A DNA stretch of 64,000 bases from Hemibagrus wyckioides (GCF_019097595.1 NC_080715.1:2039573-2103572); one strand, 5' to 3'; shown: positions 20,602 through 33,167, counted from the first letter of the stretch. Made by a program: numbers and translations. Notes: generated from the letters alone by a model not told the origin.

Positions 20602-23600
20602 GATGTGCTCTATTAAAGACTGCTATATTAAAGACCTGATTCATTAAAGACTACTCTATTAAATACCTGCTCTATTAAAGCCTGTTCCAGTAAAGATGTG
20701 CTCTATTAACTGACTGCTCTATTAAAGACTGCTCTATTAAATACTGCTTTATTAAAGACCTGCTCTACTAAAGACTGCTATATTAAAATACCTGCTATAT
20801 TAGAGACTGATCTATTAAAGACCTGCTCTATTAAAGACTGCTCTATAAAAAATACCTGCTATATTAAGGAGTGCTATATTAAAATACCTGCTCTAATAAA
20901 GACTGCTCTACTAAAGACTGCTATATTAAAATACCTGCTCTATTAAAGACTGCTCTACTAAAGACTGCTATATTAAAATACCTGCTCTATTAAAGACTGC
21001 TCTACTAAAGACTGCTATATTAAAATACCTGCTCTATTAAAGACTGCTATATTAAAATACCTGCTCTATTAAAGACTGCTATATTAAAATACCTGCTCTA
21101 TTAAAGACTGCTATATTAAAATACCTGCTCTATTAAAGACTGCTATATTAAAATACCTGCTCTATTAAAGACTGCTCTATTAAAGACTGCTATATTAAAA
21201 TACCTGCTCTATTAAAGACTGCTATATTAAAATACCTGCTCTAATAAAGACTGCTCTATTAAAGACTGCTCTATTAAAATACCTGCTCTATTAAAGACTG
21301 CTATATTAAAATACCTGCTCTAATAAAGACTGCTATATTAAAGACTGCTCTATTAAAATACCTGCTCTATTAAAGACTGCTATATTAAAATACCTGCTCT
21401 AATAAAGACTGCTATATTAAAGACTGCTATATTAAAATACCTGCTCTATTAAAGACTGCTCTATTAAAGACTGCTATATTAAAATACCTGCTCTAATAAA
21501 GACTGCTATATTAAAGACTGCTATATTAAAATACCTGCTCTATTAAAGACTGCTCTATTAAAGACTGCTATATTAAAATACCTGCTCTAATAAAGACTGC
21601 TATATTAAAGACTGCTATATTAAAATACCTGCTCTATTAAAGACTGCTATATTAAAATACCTGCTCTATTAAAGACTGCTATATTAAAATACCTGCTCTA
21701 ATAAAGACTGCTCTACTAAAGACTGCTATATTAAAATACCTGCTCTAATAAAGACTGCTCTACTAAAGACTGCTATATTAAAATACCTGCTCTAATAAAG
21801 ACTGCTCTACTAAAGACTGCTATATTAAAATACCTGCTCTAATAAAGACTGCTCTACTAAAGACTGCTATATTAAAATACCTGCTCTATTAAAGACTGCT
21901 ATATTAAAATACCTGCTCTATTAAAGACTGCTATATTAAAATACCTGCTCTAATAAAGACTGCTCTACTAAAGACTGCTATATTAAAATACCTGCTCTAT
22001 TAAAGACTGCTATATTAAAATACCTGCTCTAATAAAGACTGCTCTACTAAAGACTGCTATATTAAAATACCTGCTCTAATAAAGACTGCTCTACTAAAGA
22101 CTGCTATATTAAAATACCTGCTCTAATAAAGACTGCTCTACTAAAGACTGCTATATTAAAATACCTGCTCTATTAAAGACTGCTATATTAAAATACCTGC
22201 TCTATTAAAGACTGCTATATTAAAATACCTGCTCTAATAAAGACTGCTCTACTAAAGACTGCTATATTAAAATACCTGCTCTATTAAAGACTGCTATATT
22301 AAAATACCTGCTCTAATAAAGACTGCTCTACTAAAGACTGCTATATTAAAATACCTGCTCTAATAAAGACTGCTCTACTAAAGACTGCTATATTAAAATA
22401 CCTGCTCTAATAAAGACTGCTCTACTAAAGACTGCTATATTAAAATACCTGCTCTAATAAAGACTGCTCTACTAAAGACTGCTATATTAAAATACCTGCT
22501 CTATTAAAGACTGCTATATTAAAATACCTGCTCTATTAAAGACTGCTATATTAAAATACCTGCTCTAATAAAGACTGCTCTACTAAAGACTGCTATATTA
22601 AAATACCTGCTCTATTAAAGACTGCTATATTAAAATACCTGCTCTAATAAAGACTGCTCTACTAAAGACTGCTATATTAAAATACCTGCTCTATTAAAGA
22701 CTGCTATATTAAAATACCTGCTCTAATAAAGACTGCTCTACTAAAGACTGCTATATTAAAATACCTGCTCTAATAAAGACTGCTCTACTAAAGACTGCTA
22801 TATTAAAATACCTGCTCTATTAAAGACTGCTCTACTAAAGACTGCTATATTAAAATACCTGCTCTATTAAAGACTGCTCTACTAAAGACTGCTATATTAA
22901 AATACCTGCTCTAATAAAGACTGCTCTACTAAAGACTGCTATATTAAAATACCTGCTCTATTAAAGACTGCTATATTAAAATACCTGCTCTAATAAAGAC
23001 TGCTCTACTAAAGACTGCTATATTAAAATACCTGCTCTATTAAAGACTGCTATATTAAAATACCTGCTCTAATAAAGACTGCTCTACTAAAGACTGCTAT
23101 ATTAAAATACCTGCTTTAATAAAGACTGCTCTATTAAAGACTGCTCTATTAAAATACCTGCTCTATTAAAGACTGCTATATTAAAATACCTGCTCTATTA
23201 AAGACTGCTATATTAAAATACCTGCTCTAATAAAGACTGCTCTATTAAAATACCTGCACTATTAAAGACTGCTCTATTAAAATACCTGCTCTATTAAAGA
23301 CTGCTATATTAAAATACCTGCTCTAATAAAGACTGCTCTACTAAAGACTGCTATATTAAAATACCTGCTCTATTAAAGACTGCTCTATTAAAGTCTGCTC
23401 TATTAAAATACCTGCTCTATTAAAGACTGCTATATTAAAATACCTGCTCTAATAAAGACTGCTATATTAAAGACTGCTATATTAAAATACCTGCTCTATT
23501 AAAGACTGCTCTATTAAAGACTGCTATATTAAAATACCTGCTCTAATAAAGACTGCTATATTAAAGACTGCTATATTAAAATACCTGCTCTATTAAAGAC

Positions 23601-25130
23601 TGCTATATTAAAATACCTGCTCTAATAAAGACTGCTATATTAAAGACTGCTATATTAAAATACCTGCTCTATTAAAGACTGCTCTATTAAAGACTGCTAT
23701 ATTAAAATACCTGCTCTAATAAAGACTGCTATATTAAAGACTGCTATATTAAAATACCTGCTCTATTAAAGACTGCTATATTAAAGACTGCTATATTAAA
23801 ATACCTGCTCTATTAAAGACTGCTCTATTAAAGACTGCTATATTAAAATACCTGCTCTAATAAAGACTGCTCTATTAAAGACTGCTCTATTAAAATACCT
23901 GCTCTATTAAAGACTGCTATATTAAAATACCTGCTCTAATAAAGACTGCTATATTAAAGACTGCTATATTAAAATACCTGCTCTATTAAAGACTGCTCTA
24001 TTAAAGACTGCTATATTAAAATACCTGCTCTAATAAAGACTGCTCTATTAAAGACTGCTATATTAAAATACCTGCTCTATTAAAGACTGCTCTATTAAAG
24101 ACTGCTATATTAAAATACCTGCTCTAATAAAGACTGCTCTACTAAAGACTGCTATATTAAAATACCTGCTCTAATAAAGACTGCTCTACTAAAGACTGCT
24201 ATATTAAAATACCTGCTCTAATAAAGACTGCTATATTAAAATACCTGCTCTATTAAAGACTGCTCTATTAAAGACTGCTATATTAAAATACCTGCTCTAA
24301 TAAAGACTGCTCTACTAAAGACTGCTATATTAAAATACCTGCTCTAATAAAGCCTGCTATATTAAAGACTGCTATATTAAAATACCTGCTCTATTAAAGA
24401 CTGCTATATTAAAATACCTGCTCTATTAAAGACTGCTCTATTAAAGACTGCTATATTAAAATACCTGCTCTAATAAAGACTGCTCTACTAAAGACTGCTA
24501 TATTAAAATACCTGCTCTAATAAAGACTGCTCTACTAAAGACTGCTATATTAAAATACCTGCACTATTAAAGACTGCTCTATTAAAATACCTGCACTATT
24601 AAAGACTGCTCTATTAAAGACTGCTATATTAAAATACCTGCTCTAATAAAGACTGCTCTACTAAAGACTGCTATATTAAAATACCTGCACTATTAAAGAC
24701 TGCTCTATTAAAATACCTGCACTATTAAAGACTGCTCTATTAAAGACTGCTATATTAAAATACCTGCTCTAATAAAGACTGCTCTACTAAAGACTGCTAT
24801 ATTAAAATACCTGCACTATTAGTCTGCTCTATTAAAATACCTGCACTATTAAAGACTGCTCTATTAAAGACTGCTCTATTAAAATACCTGCACTATTAAA
24901 GACTGCTCTATTAAAGACTGCTCTATTAAAATACCTGCACTATTAAAGACTGCTCTATTAAAGACTGCTATATTAAAATACCTGCACTATTAAAGACTGC
25001 TCTATTAAAGACTGCTATATTAAAATACCTGCACTATTAGTCTGCTCTATTAAAATACCTGCACTATTAAAGACTGCTCTATTAAAGACCTGCTCTACTA
25101 AAATACTTGCTCTATTAAAGTACCTGATAT
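20602..25130 (+). repeat. 4.5-kb satellite-like array of 15/17-bp modules
   Basis: The array is built from a 15-bp module CTGCTCTATTAAAGA (variants CTAATAAAGA, CTACTAAAGA, ATATTAAAGA) and a 17-bp module CTGCTATATTAAAATAC. Modules combine into 32-bp (15+17) and 47-bp (15+15+17) units. These follow repeating orders; from about 21690 a pattern of three or four 47-bp, two 32-bp, one 47-bp and one 32-bp unit recurs three times. Edges (20602-20900, 25080-25130) are more diverged. No coding or CRISPR-like spacer content. Confidence 0.97.
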
Positions 25131-25650
25131 ATTAGAGACTATTCCTCATTAAAAACTATTATTGACTGCCATTCCTTAATCCCTCCCGGAGCCTGGGATG
25201 TTCACTGAGCTGAAATGTGGCTCTGTGTGCTACTGGAAATTGCAGGGAGAATGTTTAAAGTTCACTTCCAGGATGTTGAACAGAACCTAATAAACTTCCT
25301 GGTGTATAAACATTAATCAGGAAGATACGGCTCAGTGCTGAGGCGTTACAGATGCAGCGCTGCTTCGGCTCGGGATGAAAAATAGATCCTGAAGCAGAAT
25401 CAGGGCCTGAGCTCCACGTAAACACTTCAGAATATTTCTGCCATAATGGCAAGCTGCAAGACGAGCGTGGGGCGAAAACAGACTCGAGCACCTGCTAATG
25501 GAGATGGAGCACGGAAACATGAAGAGGAAAAAAAAACCTGGAGGACGAATGAAGGCCTGAGGGACGTTTCACAGGTCTGCATTAATGCAGAGGAACATCC
25601 CTGAAAAGAGTTAGCTCATGTTATCGCTTACATTAAAGTAGCTATAAGCA
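25131..25650. other. unique non-coding stretch
   Basis: No gene recognised. 25200-25510 is non-repetitive, of balanced composition, with small open frames on the minus strand only. It could be a conserved non-coding element. Confidence 0.3.
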
Positions 25651-25654
25651 AACA

Positions 25655-25765
25655 GTCTCTTTATTCTCGCTCCTCAAGCTGAAGTGTAAACTCTTCTGTC
25701 CTGAAGATGTGGAAAAGTTCCAGCTTCACACAGCACTCACACTGGAGACTCCTTCCACACAACGG
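25655..25765 (-). mobile_element. MITE-family internal segment
   Basis: On the minus strand GTGTGGAAGGAGTCTCCAGT is followed by GAGTGCTGTGTGAAGCTGGA and AAGAGTTTACACTTC, matching the internal part of copies at 14985-15245 and 40905-41040. Confidence 0.6.
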
Positions 25766-25989
25766 TGACTCTCTCTGATCTGAGTGAACTGTTTAGCACT
25801 GTTCTGTTATAGAGGGAGACAGAGAGAGGAGAGAGAGAGAGAGAGAAATGAAGGAGTGAATAAATCCTCAGGTCTTTAGTGAAAGTGAGAGTAAACGAGT
25901 GAAACAGCTGTAATTGGTATACAGATGATTGGTGTCTCTTCACTCGGTGTCAAATATTAATAATCCATTTCAGCTGAGTTTTAAAGGGC

Positions 25990-26336
25990 AACACACACAC
26001 ACAGGTCCATAAGAAACACACACACACACACAGGTCCATAAGAAACACACACACACACACCCAGGTCCATAAGAAACACACACACACACAGGTCCATAAG
26101 AAACACACACACACACAGGTCCATAAGAAACACACACACACACAGGTCCATAAGAAACACACACACACAGGTCCATAAGAAACACACACACACACACACA
26201 CAGGTCCATAAGAAACACACACACACACACAGGTCCATAAGAAACACACACACACACACAGGTCCATAAGAAACACACACAGACACACACACACACAGAC
26301 ACACAAGCAAAGGTCCATAAGAAACACACACACACT
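25990..26336 (+). repeat. ~29-32-bp minisatellite with CA core
   Basis: About a dozen copies of AGGTCCATAAGAAAC each followed by a CA run of variable length. Length changes in the CA part make the period irregular. Open frames on the minus strand here (Cys/Val-rich) are artefacts. Confidence 0.95.
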
Positions 26337-26852
26337 CCTCAGTGAGGGGTTTAAACAGAAACACTAACACACTGATCAGGACACTGATAATGTTATTACA
26401 CAAAGCTGGCAGCGTGTCCGAGAGGAGATAAATCCGCCGCTCAGCAGACGAGAGAGGGTGGGGGGGGTAGAGTGGGATCGAGTGCAGGTCAGGTGGCCGA
26501 CTGCCAACACTAATCTCTCTCTAATCTTCCTCTAATCTCCACTATCCCTTACACACTCACCTGAGAAGAAAGGCAGGGAGAAAACTCTCTCTGAATCTGG
26601 ATAAGGAGGCCTTTTATAAATCCAACAGAACTGCATCATTAACAAAACCACAAAAAACACACACAAAAGTTTGCAGTATCTGTATTTATTAATATGCATT
26701 ATATATTATTACAAAATGTGTTTTATTATTAATTAATTATATTGTTAATAAAGTGATTGATAAACAATATTGATTTATAAATAATTATTTTGGGGTCATC
26801 AATTAATTTAATTATTATCCTCAATTACCTTATCTGATCTACAGGATATAGC
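26337..26852. other. unrecognised AT-rich spacer
   Basis: A G7 run at about 26460-26467; 26640-26830 is strongly AT-rich. No gene recognised. Confidence 0.5.
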
Positions 26853-26879
26853 TTTGTACACACACACACACACATATAT

Positions 26880-27565
26880 TTATGCCTGTCTCCTTTTGGT
26901 GCGATCCAATGCGTATTCTGGGGTGACGTTCACGTGTCGTATATCTTCGACAATCCTGTCCTTCCATCGTTTCTTTGGTTTCTCTGGCAAATTGTCATCG
27001 CTGCCCATGACATGGCCATACCATCTGAGCCGTTCTTCCATCATCTTGGCGGTGATTGGAGAGACACCCAACTGTCGTTGTGCGTCTTTGTTTATGGCAT
27101 GGTCGAGACGCATTAGCTGAAGACTCCAACGAAGAATTCACATTTCCATGATGTGGAGAGCTTGCTCATGCTTCGCTGTCACTGGCCAGCATTTGGATCA
27201 ATACAAGGTGACTAGGTGGGCCATGGTCTTGTAAATCTTTGACTTGAGGCTATTTCTTCTTATTTCTTAAAGGCATCCGGTGTCACACATGACAAAAGTG
27301 ACATGGCGCCATTTCGTCCAGATGGCATTGATGTGGGCAAGGGGTGGCGGGAAGTTACTGAATACTTGAATTGCTGCACATTCTTCTGGTCCACTCCGCT
27401 GACGTGGATAGTTCCATCAGTTTGGGGGCCGCACTCCATGTATTCCGTCTTCTCGGTGCTCAAATGCAAGCCGTTCTCCTTGAGCCAATCATGCCATTGC
27501 TGGGCTTTTTCTTCGAGGACGATGCATTGCTCATTGGCCAGGAAGAAGTCATCCAACGTGTCCAT
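26880..27565 (-). pseudogene. RTE-type LINE post-RT fragment
   Basis: The frame from 27565 reads KAQQWHDWLKENGLHLSTEK then TEYMECGPQTDGTIHV and VQQFKY, the segment just after the YADD box in RTE elements. The frame at 27113-26880 reads MEERLRWYGHVMGSDDNLPE, KPKKRWKDRIVEDI and YALDRTKRRQ, the conserved C-terminus. YADD itself and the upstream palm are missing. Confidence 0.8.
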
Positions 27566-28105
27566 TTAGATCACCACCAAACGCAATGTATTCTTCAAGA
27601 CCCACAGTTCGGAGGTGGTCATCCAAGCTCTCCCAGAAAGTGTTCTTCTCATTGTCAGGGCTGCTGGTTTGTGGGCTGTAGGTGGAGACGATTCGAAAGG
27701 TCTCACGCTTGATACCAATATTGATGGCCATGAGCCAGTCAGAAATTTGGTGGACTTCAGTGACATTGTTTCTCGTTGACCTCGATCCCAATGCCATTGC
27801 GGTTGTTGCTGGTGCCATTGTAATAAAATTTGTATCCCTCGCCGATCTCCTTGGCCTTTGCTCATTTCCACTTAGTTTCTTGGAATCACATGATGTCTAT
27901 GTGGCGGGTTTTTAAAGCTTCGGCCAATTCTTTGCTTCTCGGCTTCTTTCAGTCATCGTTCCAACGCTTAACGTCGCAAATCACTTCTTTAGCCCGCTTC
28001 TTCCATCGGCAGGGAACCCTCACACATTTCTCATGTCGTTTGGGCACAGGGGACACCCTATTGTTCAGATCCAAATTAAATTTGACTAGGCATATCCATT
28101 GATAC
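27549..28105 (-). pseudogene. RTE-type LINE endonuclease fragment
   Basis: Minus-strand frames read ALKTRHIDIM, FQETKWKWAKAKEIGEGYKF (the QETK motif with catalytic Glu appears after one stop), YYNGTSNNRNGIGI, then SDWLMAINIGIKRETFRIVS, TYSPQTSSPDNEKNTFWESL and GGDLNGHVG (GDLN catalytic motif). This is the AP-endonuclease domain of RTE LINEs; at least three frame breaks separate the blocks. Confidence 0.8.
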
Positions 28106-28160
28106 GACCGAGAAATACTCCAACCGATGCATCATTCCACCTGTTGCTGGAGACTGCTAC

Positions 28161-28340
28161 GATTCATACCTAGTTAAAGTTAATCTTAATTAACTTACTT
28201 AACTTGATTAGTAACTAACTTAACTTGATTAGTTAATCTTTAACTAATCAAATGCACTCCGGGAGGGGTCACAGATCTCAGAGAACCTATATATATATAT
28301 ATATATATAGGTTCATTGCATTTGATTAGTTAAAGATTAG
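28161..28340. repeat. palindrome with nested TA hairpin
   Basis: Two perfect inverted 23-bp arms lie at 28234-28256 and 28317-28339 (TAATCTTTAACTAATCAAAT plus GCA, and its complement). Inside, GAACCTATAT..ATATAGGTTC forms a second perfect palindrome (28283-28314) around (TA)n. The left flank (28161-28233) repeats TTAACTTGATTAGT. It could form a cruciform or be a tiny foldback element. Confidence 0.85.
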
Positions 28341-28666
28341 AATGAATTTTGGCGTTGGTTCCTCCTCCCACTTGCCCCGTACTCACTCCACTTTAAAAGT
28401 ATTTAATCTCCACTCCAGATTGTGGATAAATCATTGTGTCGGATCTGTTAAAGAGCCTGTGGAATGTTCCGGAGAGTGGACATTATTTACATCCCGCCTG
28501 GGGAAAGACTTTCAGCCTCGATAAATAAACACTTCTATTTACACACTGCAGCCATATTCATTATTCAGTGTTAGTGTGAAGACGCAAGCAGAGTCTCACT
28601 AATGTGTGTGTGTGTGTGTGTGTGTGTACACCCAGTTTCTATTTCCGGGTATAATAGAGTGAGTGC

Positions 28667-28716
<50 letters not shown>

Positions 28717-29170
28717 CTAATCAAGAATCAGTTTTTTTCAATAAGTTAACTAGCTTCTCAAACACACATGTAACAGGTTAACTTCAGAACCACTATTACT
28801 GGTATTACACATTAACTAGCAGTGTCCTAAACAAACTAACTAGTACTAAACTAGTACAAACTTTATATATAAAGAAATGTTATTTTAATCCATGTATTTG
28901 TGTTATATGTAACAATAAAAACAAAGATGATGCTAATAAAGAAATACAGTCTGTGTTAGAAACTCACGCCGGAGTAAACATGCTAATGACATTTATAAAC
29001 ATTTTCATGCTAGCTTGAGTTGACGTTTCTCACGGATTTGCTCATTATCTCATGAATGAGAAGAAATCTGAACAAAATGTTTAAAAAAAATCAGAAAAAG
29101 ATAAAATAAACATCTCAAAAAGAGTCATCAAAGGAAATTTTCAACATTTCAGTGAAGCCTGCTGCAGGGT
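28341..29170. other. unrecognised spacer with TG/GA tracts
   Basis: TG at 28601-28628 and TG plus GA at 28667-28714. No gene recognised. Confidence 0.5.
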
Positions 29171-29515
29171 TAAATTGGATTCAACTGGTTTAAACTGGAT
29201 TCAACTGGTGGTTCAAACTGGATTCAAATGGTTTAAACTGGATTCAACTGGTTTAAACTGGATTCAAACAGTTTAAACTGGATTCTACTGGTTTAAATTG
29301 GATTTAATTGGTGTAAACTAGATTCAACTAGTGGTTTAAACTGGATTCAATTTGTTGTTTAAACTGGATTCAACAGGTTTAAACTGGATTACATTTGTTT
29401 TAAACTAGATTGAACTGCCGGGTTTCAACTGGATTCAAAGGGTTTAAACTGGATTCAACTGGTTTATACTGGATTTAACTGGTTTAAACTGGATTTAACT
29501 GGTTTAAACTGGTTT
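29171..29515 (+). repeat. 20-bp minisatellite
   Basis: About 17 diverged copies of TTTAAACTGGATTCAACTGG. Some units carry insertions (GGTGGTTCAAACTGG) or ATTTAACTGG variants. Confidence 0.9.
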
Positions 29516-30074
29516 CTGTTATATGGTACTGAGAGATTTTTCAGTGTGAAGCTTAATATTAGACACCAAACATCTGAAAATAAACTTCAGTAACTGAAAG
29601 TGTGGAATGATTTGTTAGAATAACGGATAATAAACACTAAATGTTTAATTACACAGCACACCAGTTTAAATTATTTCAGTCATCTAACAAACATCAGCAT
29701 GAGCCAGGCCGGATTTACTCAGGGTCGAGCCGAGGTCATCACTCCGTCTCTTCCTGCACTCGTTTATTTCTAAGAGTTACAGATAAAGAATGAACAAGAG
29801 GTTTCAATCATGAATAATTCAGTTAGCTAAAATGATCAGTGTTTCCTTTTAGATTCGCAAGAGAACCTTCCAGAGAAATGATTAAACACGTTAAAATCTC
29901 ATTTAAACATCTGTTCATTAATGACTTCATAATGTTAAAGCTCACAATCAGAGCAGACGCAGCTCCGTGTGATGGATGGATGAAGTTTCTCTGTAAGTGT
30001 AACAGATGGGTCAGTGCTTGGTCAGAACTCCTTCACTCCATGGAGATGTTTCTTTACAGCAGAGCAAATCAAAT

Positions 30075-30108
<34 letters not shown>

Positions 30109-30252
30109 ACTTTACACACATTATGATCTCATCACCATGGTTTAGTGTCTCGTTCAACATTATTCAGGTTTTCTGTGCCGTTGTATAATGGGTCTGTATT
30201 TGCTATCCCTGTTTTTTCCCAAATGTACATCTGTGTGTGTGTCTGTGTGTGT

Positions 30253-30290
<38 letters not shown>

Positions 30291-30772
30291 CCCTGTCAGC
30301 TGCTTCTATTCAAGAAAAATCTGGAAACTTCAGAGACAAACAAGTCTGGAGTGGAGCTCAGGAACACCAACAACGTTATTCACCTACATAGTGATGTAAC
30401 TTTTGGACATAAGTCACAAACCTCTCATTCTTCATTCTGTGTGTGTGTGTGTGTGTGTGTGTGTTGACAGCCTGAGGCAAGGAGAAATTAAACAGAGACA
30501 CATCACAAACATCATCACACACACCTGTCTAAGCGGATTAACCTTCCCTCAGCCCAGCATGTATGAAGAGCAGCTCTATACACACACACACACACACTCA
30601 CACACACACACACACACACACACTTGCTGAGATACACAGTGACAGTTGAGGCAGCTGCAGAAACACATCTGGAGCAGAGGTTGAAAGGCTGATAGACTGA
30701 GCTCAGTCAGTAGATGTGTGTATGTGCAGTCGAGGGTCAGAGACTCATCACACTGCTTCTGCTTCTCATTCT
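29516..30772. other. spacer with several CA/TG microsatellites
   Basis: CA at 30078-30106, TG at 30231-30285, TG at 30439-30464, CA at 30580-30622. No gene recognised; all local open frames run through the dinucleotide repeats. Confidence 0.6.
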
Positions 30773-31415
30773 GATCCACCATCTACACACCTTCTACAGC
30801 AGTGTCTGGTCCACCATCTACACACCTTCTACAGCAGTGTCTGATCCACCATCTACACACCTTCTACAGCAGTGTCTGATCCACCATCTACACACCTTCT
30901 ACAGCAGTGTCTGATCCACCATCTACACACCTTCTACAGCAGTGTCTGGTCCACCATCTACACACCTTCTACAGCAGTGTCTGGTCCACCATCTACACAC
31001 CTTCTACAGCAGTGTCTGATCCACCATCTACACACCTTCTACAGCAGTGTCTGATCCACCATCTACACACCTTCTACAGCAGTGTCTGATCCACCATCTA
31101 CACACCTTCTACAGCAGTGTCTGATCCACCATCTACACACCTTCTACAGCAGTGTCTGATCCACCATCTACACACCATCTACAGCAGTGTCTGATCCACC
31201 ATCTACACACCATCTACAGCAGTGTCTGATCCACCATCTACACACCATCTACAGCAGTGTCTGATCCACTGAACCCCACACCAACTACAGTAGTGTCTGA
31301 TCCACTGAACCCCACACCTTTTACAGCAGTGTCTGATCCACTGAACCCCACACCATCTACAGCAGTGTCTGATCCACTGAACCCCACACCATCTACAGCA
31401 GTGTCTGATCCAGTT
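30773..31415 (+). repeat. 35-bp minisatellite, ~18 copies
   Basis: The unit is GATCCACCATCTACACACCT followed by TCTACAGCAGTGTCT. The first half is uniform except GATCC/GGTCC variants. Units from 31140 change CTTCTACAG to CATCTACAG. The last five, from about 31262, switch to GATCCACTGAACCCCACACC (36 bp). There is thus a clear variant gradient from left to right. Confidence 0.95.
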
Positions 31416-31526
31416 CAGGGTTCTACAGCTGCACATCAGACAGCAGAGATCTAGAACACAGGTTATTTTCAAGTCTCTCTCTATGGTTTTAGGGAAATGA
31501 TTCTTCTAGTCTGAGAGATCAATTTT

Positions 31527-31744
31527 TGTCTGTGTGTCTATATGTCTGTCTGTCTATGTGTCTGCCTGTCTGTCTCTCTATCTGTCTGTCTGTCAGTCTG
31601 TCCGTCTATCTGACGGTCTGTCTATCTGTCTATCTGTCTTTGTATCTCTTTGTCTGTCTGTCTGTCTGTCTATCTGACCAACTGTCTATCTGCCTTTGTA
31701 TCTGTCTGTCTGTCTATCTGTCCATCTGTCTGTCTGTAAATTTG

Positions 31745-31791
<47 letters not shown>

Positions 31792-32035
31792 GTCTGTCTG
31801 TCTGTCTGTCTGTCTGTGTATATGTATGCTGTGTGTATTTCTTTTTGTCCATCAGTCTATTTGTCTATCTACAATTTCTTTGTCTGTATTTGTGGCTTTA
31901 TTTGTCTGTCTGTCTGTCTGTCAGTATATCTGTCTGTCTGTCTGTATCCCTGTCTGTCTGTATATCTAATAGTCTTTCTGTCAGTCCAAATATATGTCTG
32001 TCTGTCTGTCTGTGTGTCGGTGTGTATATCTGACT
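31527..32035 (+). repeat. (TGTC/TATC)n tetranucleotide array
   Basis: Long imperfect stretches of TCTG and TCTA with purest GTCT/ATCT at 31740-31815. An ATT triplet run follows at 32066-32095. Open frames here are Cys/Leu/Ser/Val strings without meaning. Confidence 0.95.
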
Positions 32036-32063
32036 TCCAGACAGTGATCTTCTTTTCTTCTTC

Positions 32064-32095
<32 letters not shown>

Positions 32096-32402
32096 GCTTT
32101 GTACACATCAGACACTCCTCTCGTAATCACTATTCTCACACACAGGAGCCTGTCTAAAACCTTCATGTGTCTCCTCACTGTACTGAAATGACAGGATTGT
32201 CCTGTGATCAGACTCTCACCACAGCAACACGTCTCTGTATCTCGGAAAAATGTTCAGATTATAGTTTTTCAATGCCAGAAATACACTGCAGTATTATATA
32301 CATATATATACAGAGTGTCTGCTTCTGTGTTCTGATTGGTCTATTTTTGTTTAACTTACTACTTCCTGTCAATATGAGTCAAACATGTGAATGAACATAA
32401 TT
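32096..32402. other. unrecognised spacer
   Basis: Ordinary-complexity sequence between two microsatellite blocks. Nothing recognised. Confidence 0.5.
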
Positions 32403-32429
32403 ACACTCCTGTTGAGAAACCCCCCCCCC

Positions 32430-32461
<32 letters not shown>

Positions 32462-32502
32462 TTCTGTCTCCCTCTCTCTCTCTTTCTCTCTCTCTACCTC
32501 TC

Positions 32503-32565
<63 letters not shown>

Positions 32566-32641
32566 CTCCTTCTCTCTGTCTTTCTCTTTCTCTCTCTCTA
32601 CCTCCCTCTCTCTCTCTTTCTCTCTCTCTCTCTACCTCGCA

Positions 32642-32672
<31 letters not shown>

Positions 32673-32691
32673 TCTCTTTCTCTCTCTCTAC

Positions 32692-32736
<45 letters not shown>

Positions 32737-32749
32737 TCTCTCTCTCTAC

Positions 32750-32797
<48 letters not shown>

Positions 32798-32835
32798 CTG
32801 TGTCTCTCTCTATTTCTCTCTCTCTCTCAGCGTTA
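32403..32835 (+). repeat. long CT-rich microsatellite with C-run and TA core
   Basis: A ten-C run near 32421-32430 leads into ~400 bp of (CT)n with CTTT, CTAC and CTCG interruptions and a TATATA stretch at 32781-32797. The + strand is nearly pure pyrimidine. Confidence 0.97.
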
Positions 32836-32984
32836 ATTCATGCAGGATAATTAATGTGATTATAGGCTGTGTTGTAAGTGGCAGAGAAGGAGGACAAGCA
32901 GGAGGGAGATTTCACCGGCACAGCTGTGTGTTAAACTTTAAATTTAATAAGTTTTTACCCTAAGCAACAGAGCTGGAGTTCACT

Positions 32985-32987
32985 TAT

Positions 32988-33016
<29 letters not shown>
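32985..33016 (+). repeat. (CA)n microsatellite
   Basis: About 15 CA units. Confidence 0.95.
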
Positions 33017-33018
<2 letters not shown>

Positions 33019-33167
33019 CTTTGCAATTCAAATCTAATCATATGCCTGCCTGTTTGTTTGATTGACAGCTCACACAGGTAGGCAAGTTCGCATTAATATG
33101 GATACACACTGAGTAAACACACAGCACAGACGTGTGTGAAGTTTCTGAATCTGTAACTTTGACCCTT

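Larger units (their letters stand above)
26853..28160 (-). mobile_element. decayed RTE-type LINE, antisense
   Basis: On the minus strand, endonuclease fragments (28105 to 27549) lead directly into post-RT sequence (27565 to 27260) and a C-terminal block (27113 to 26880), then a short CA/TA repeat at 26853-26880. RTE elements typically end in such short tandem repeats. Most of the RT palm is deleted. Stops and frameshifts throughout. Confidence 0.75.

Noticed and set aside
20602..25130. CRISPR-like regular repeats
   Set aside because: Units are contiguous with no unique spacers; eukaryotic context; satellite structure explains them.
31526..32963. Several 140-190-codon frames of Cys/Leu/Ser/Val or Ser/Leu strings
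   Set aside because: They are tetranucleotide and CT microsatellites.
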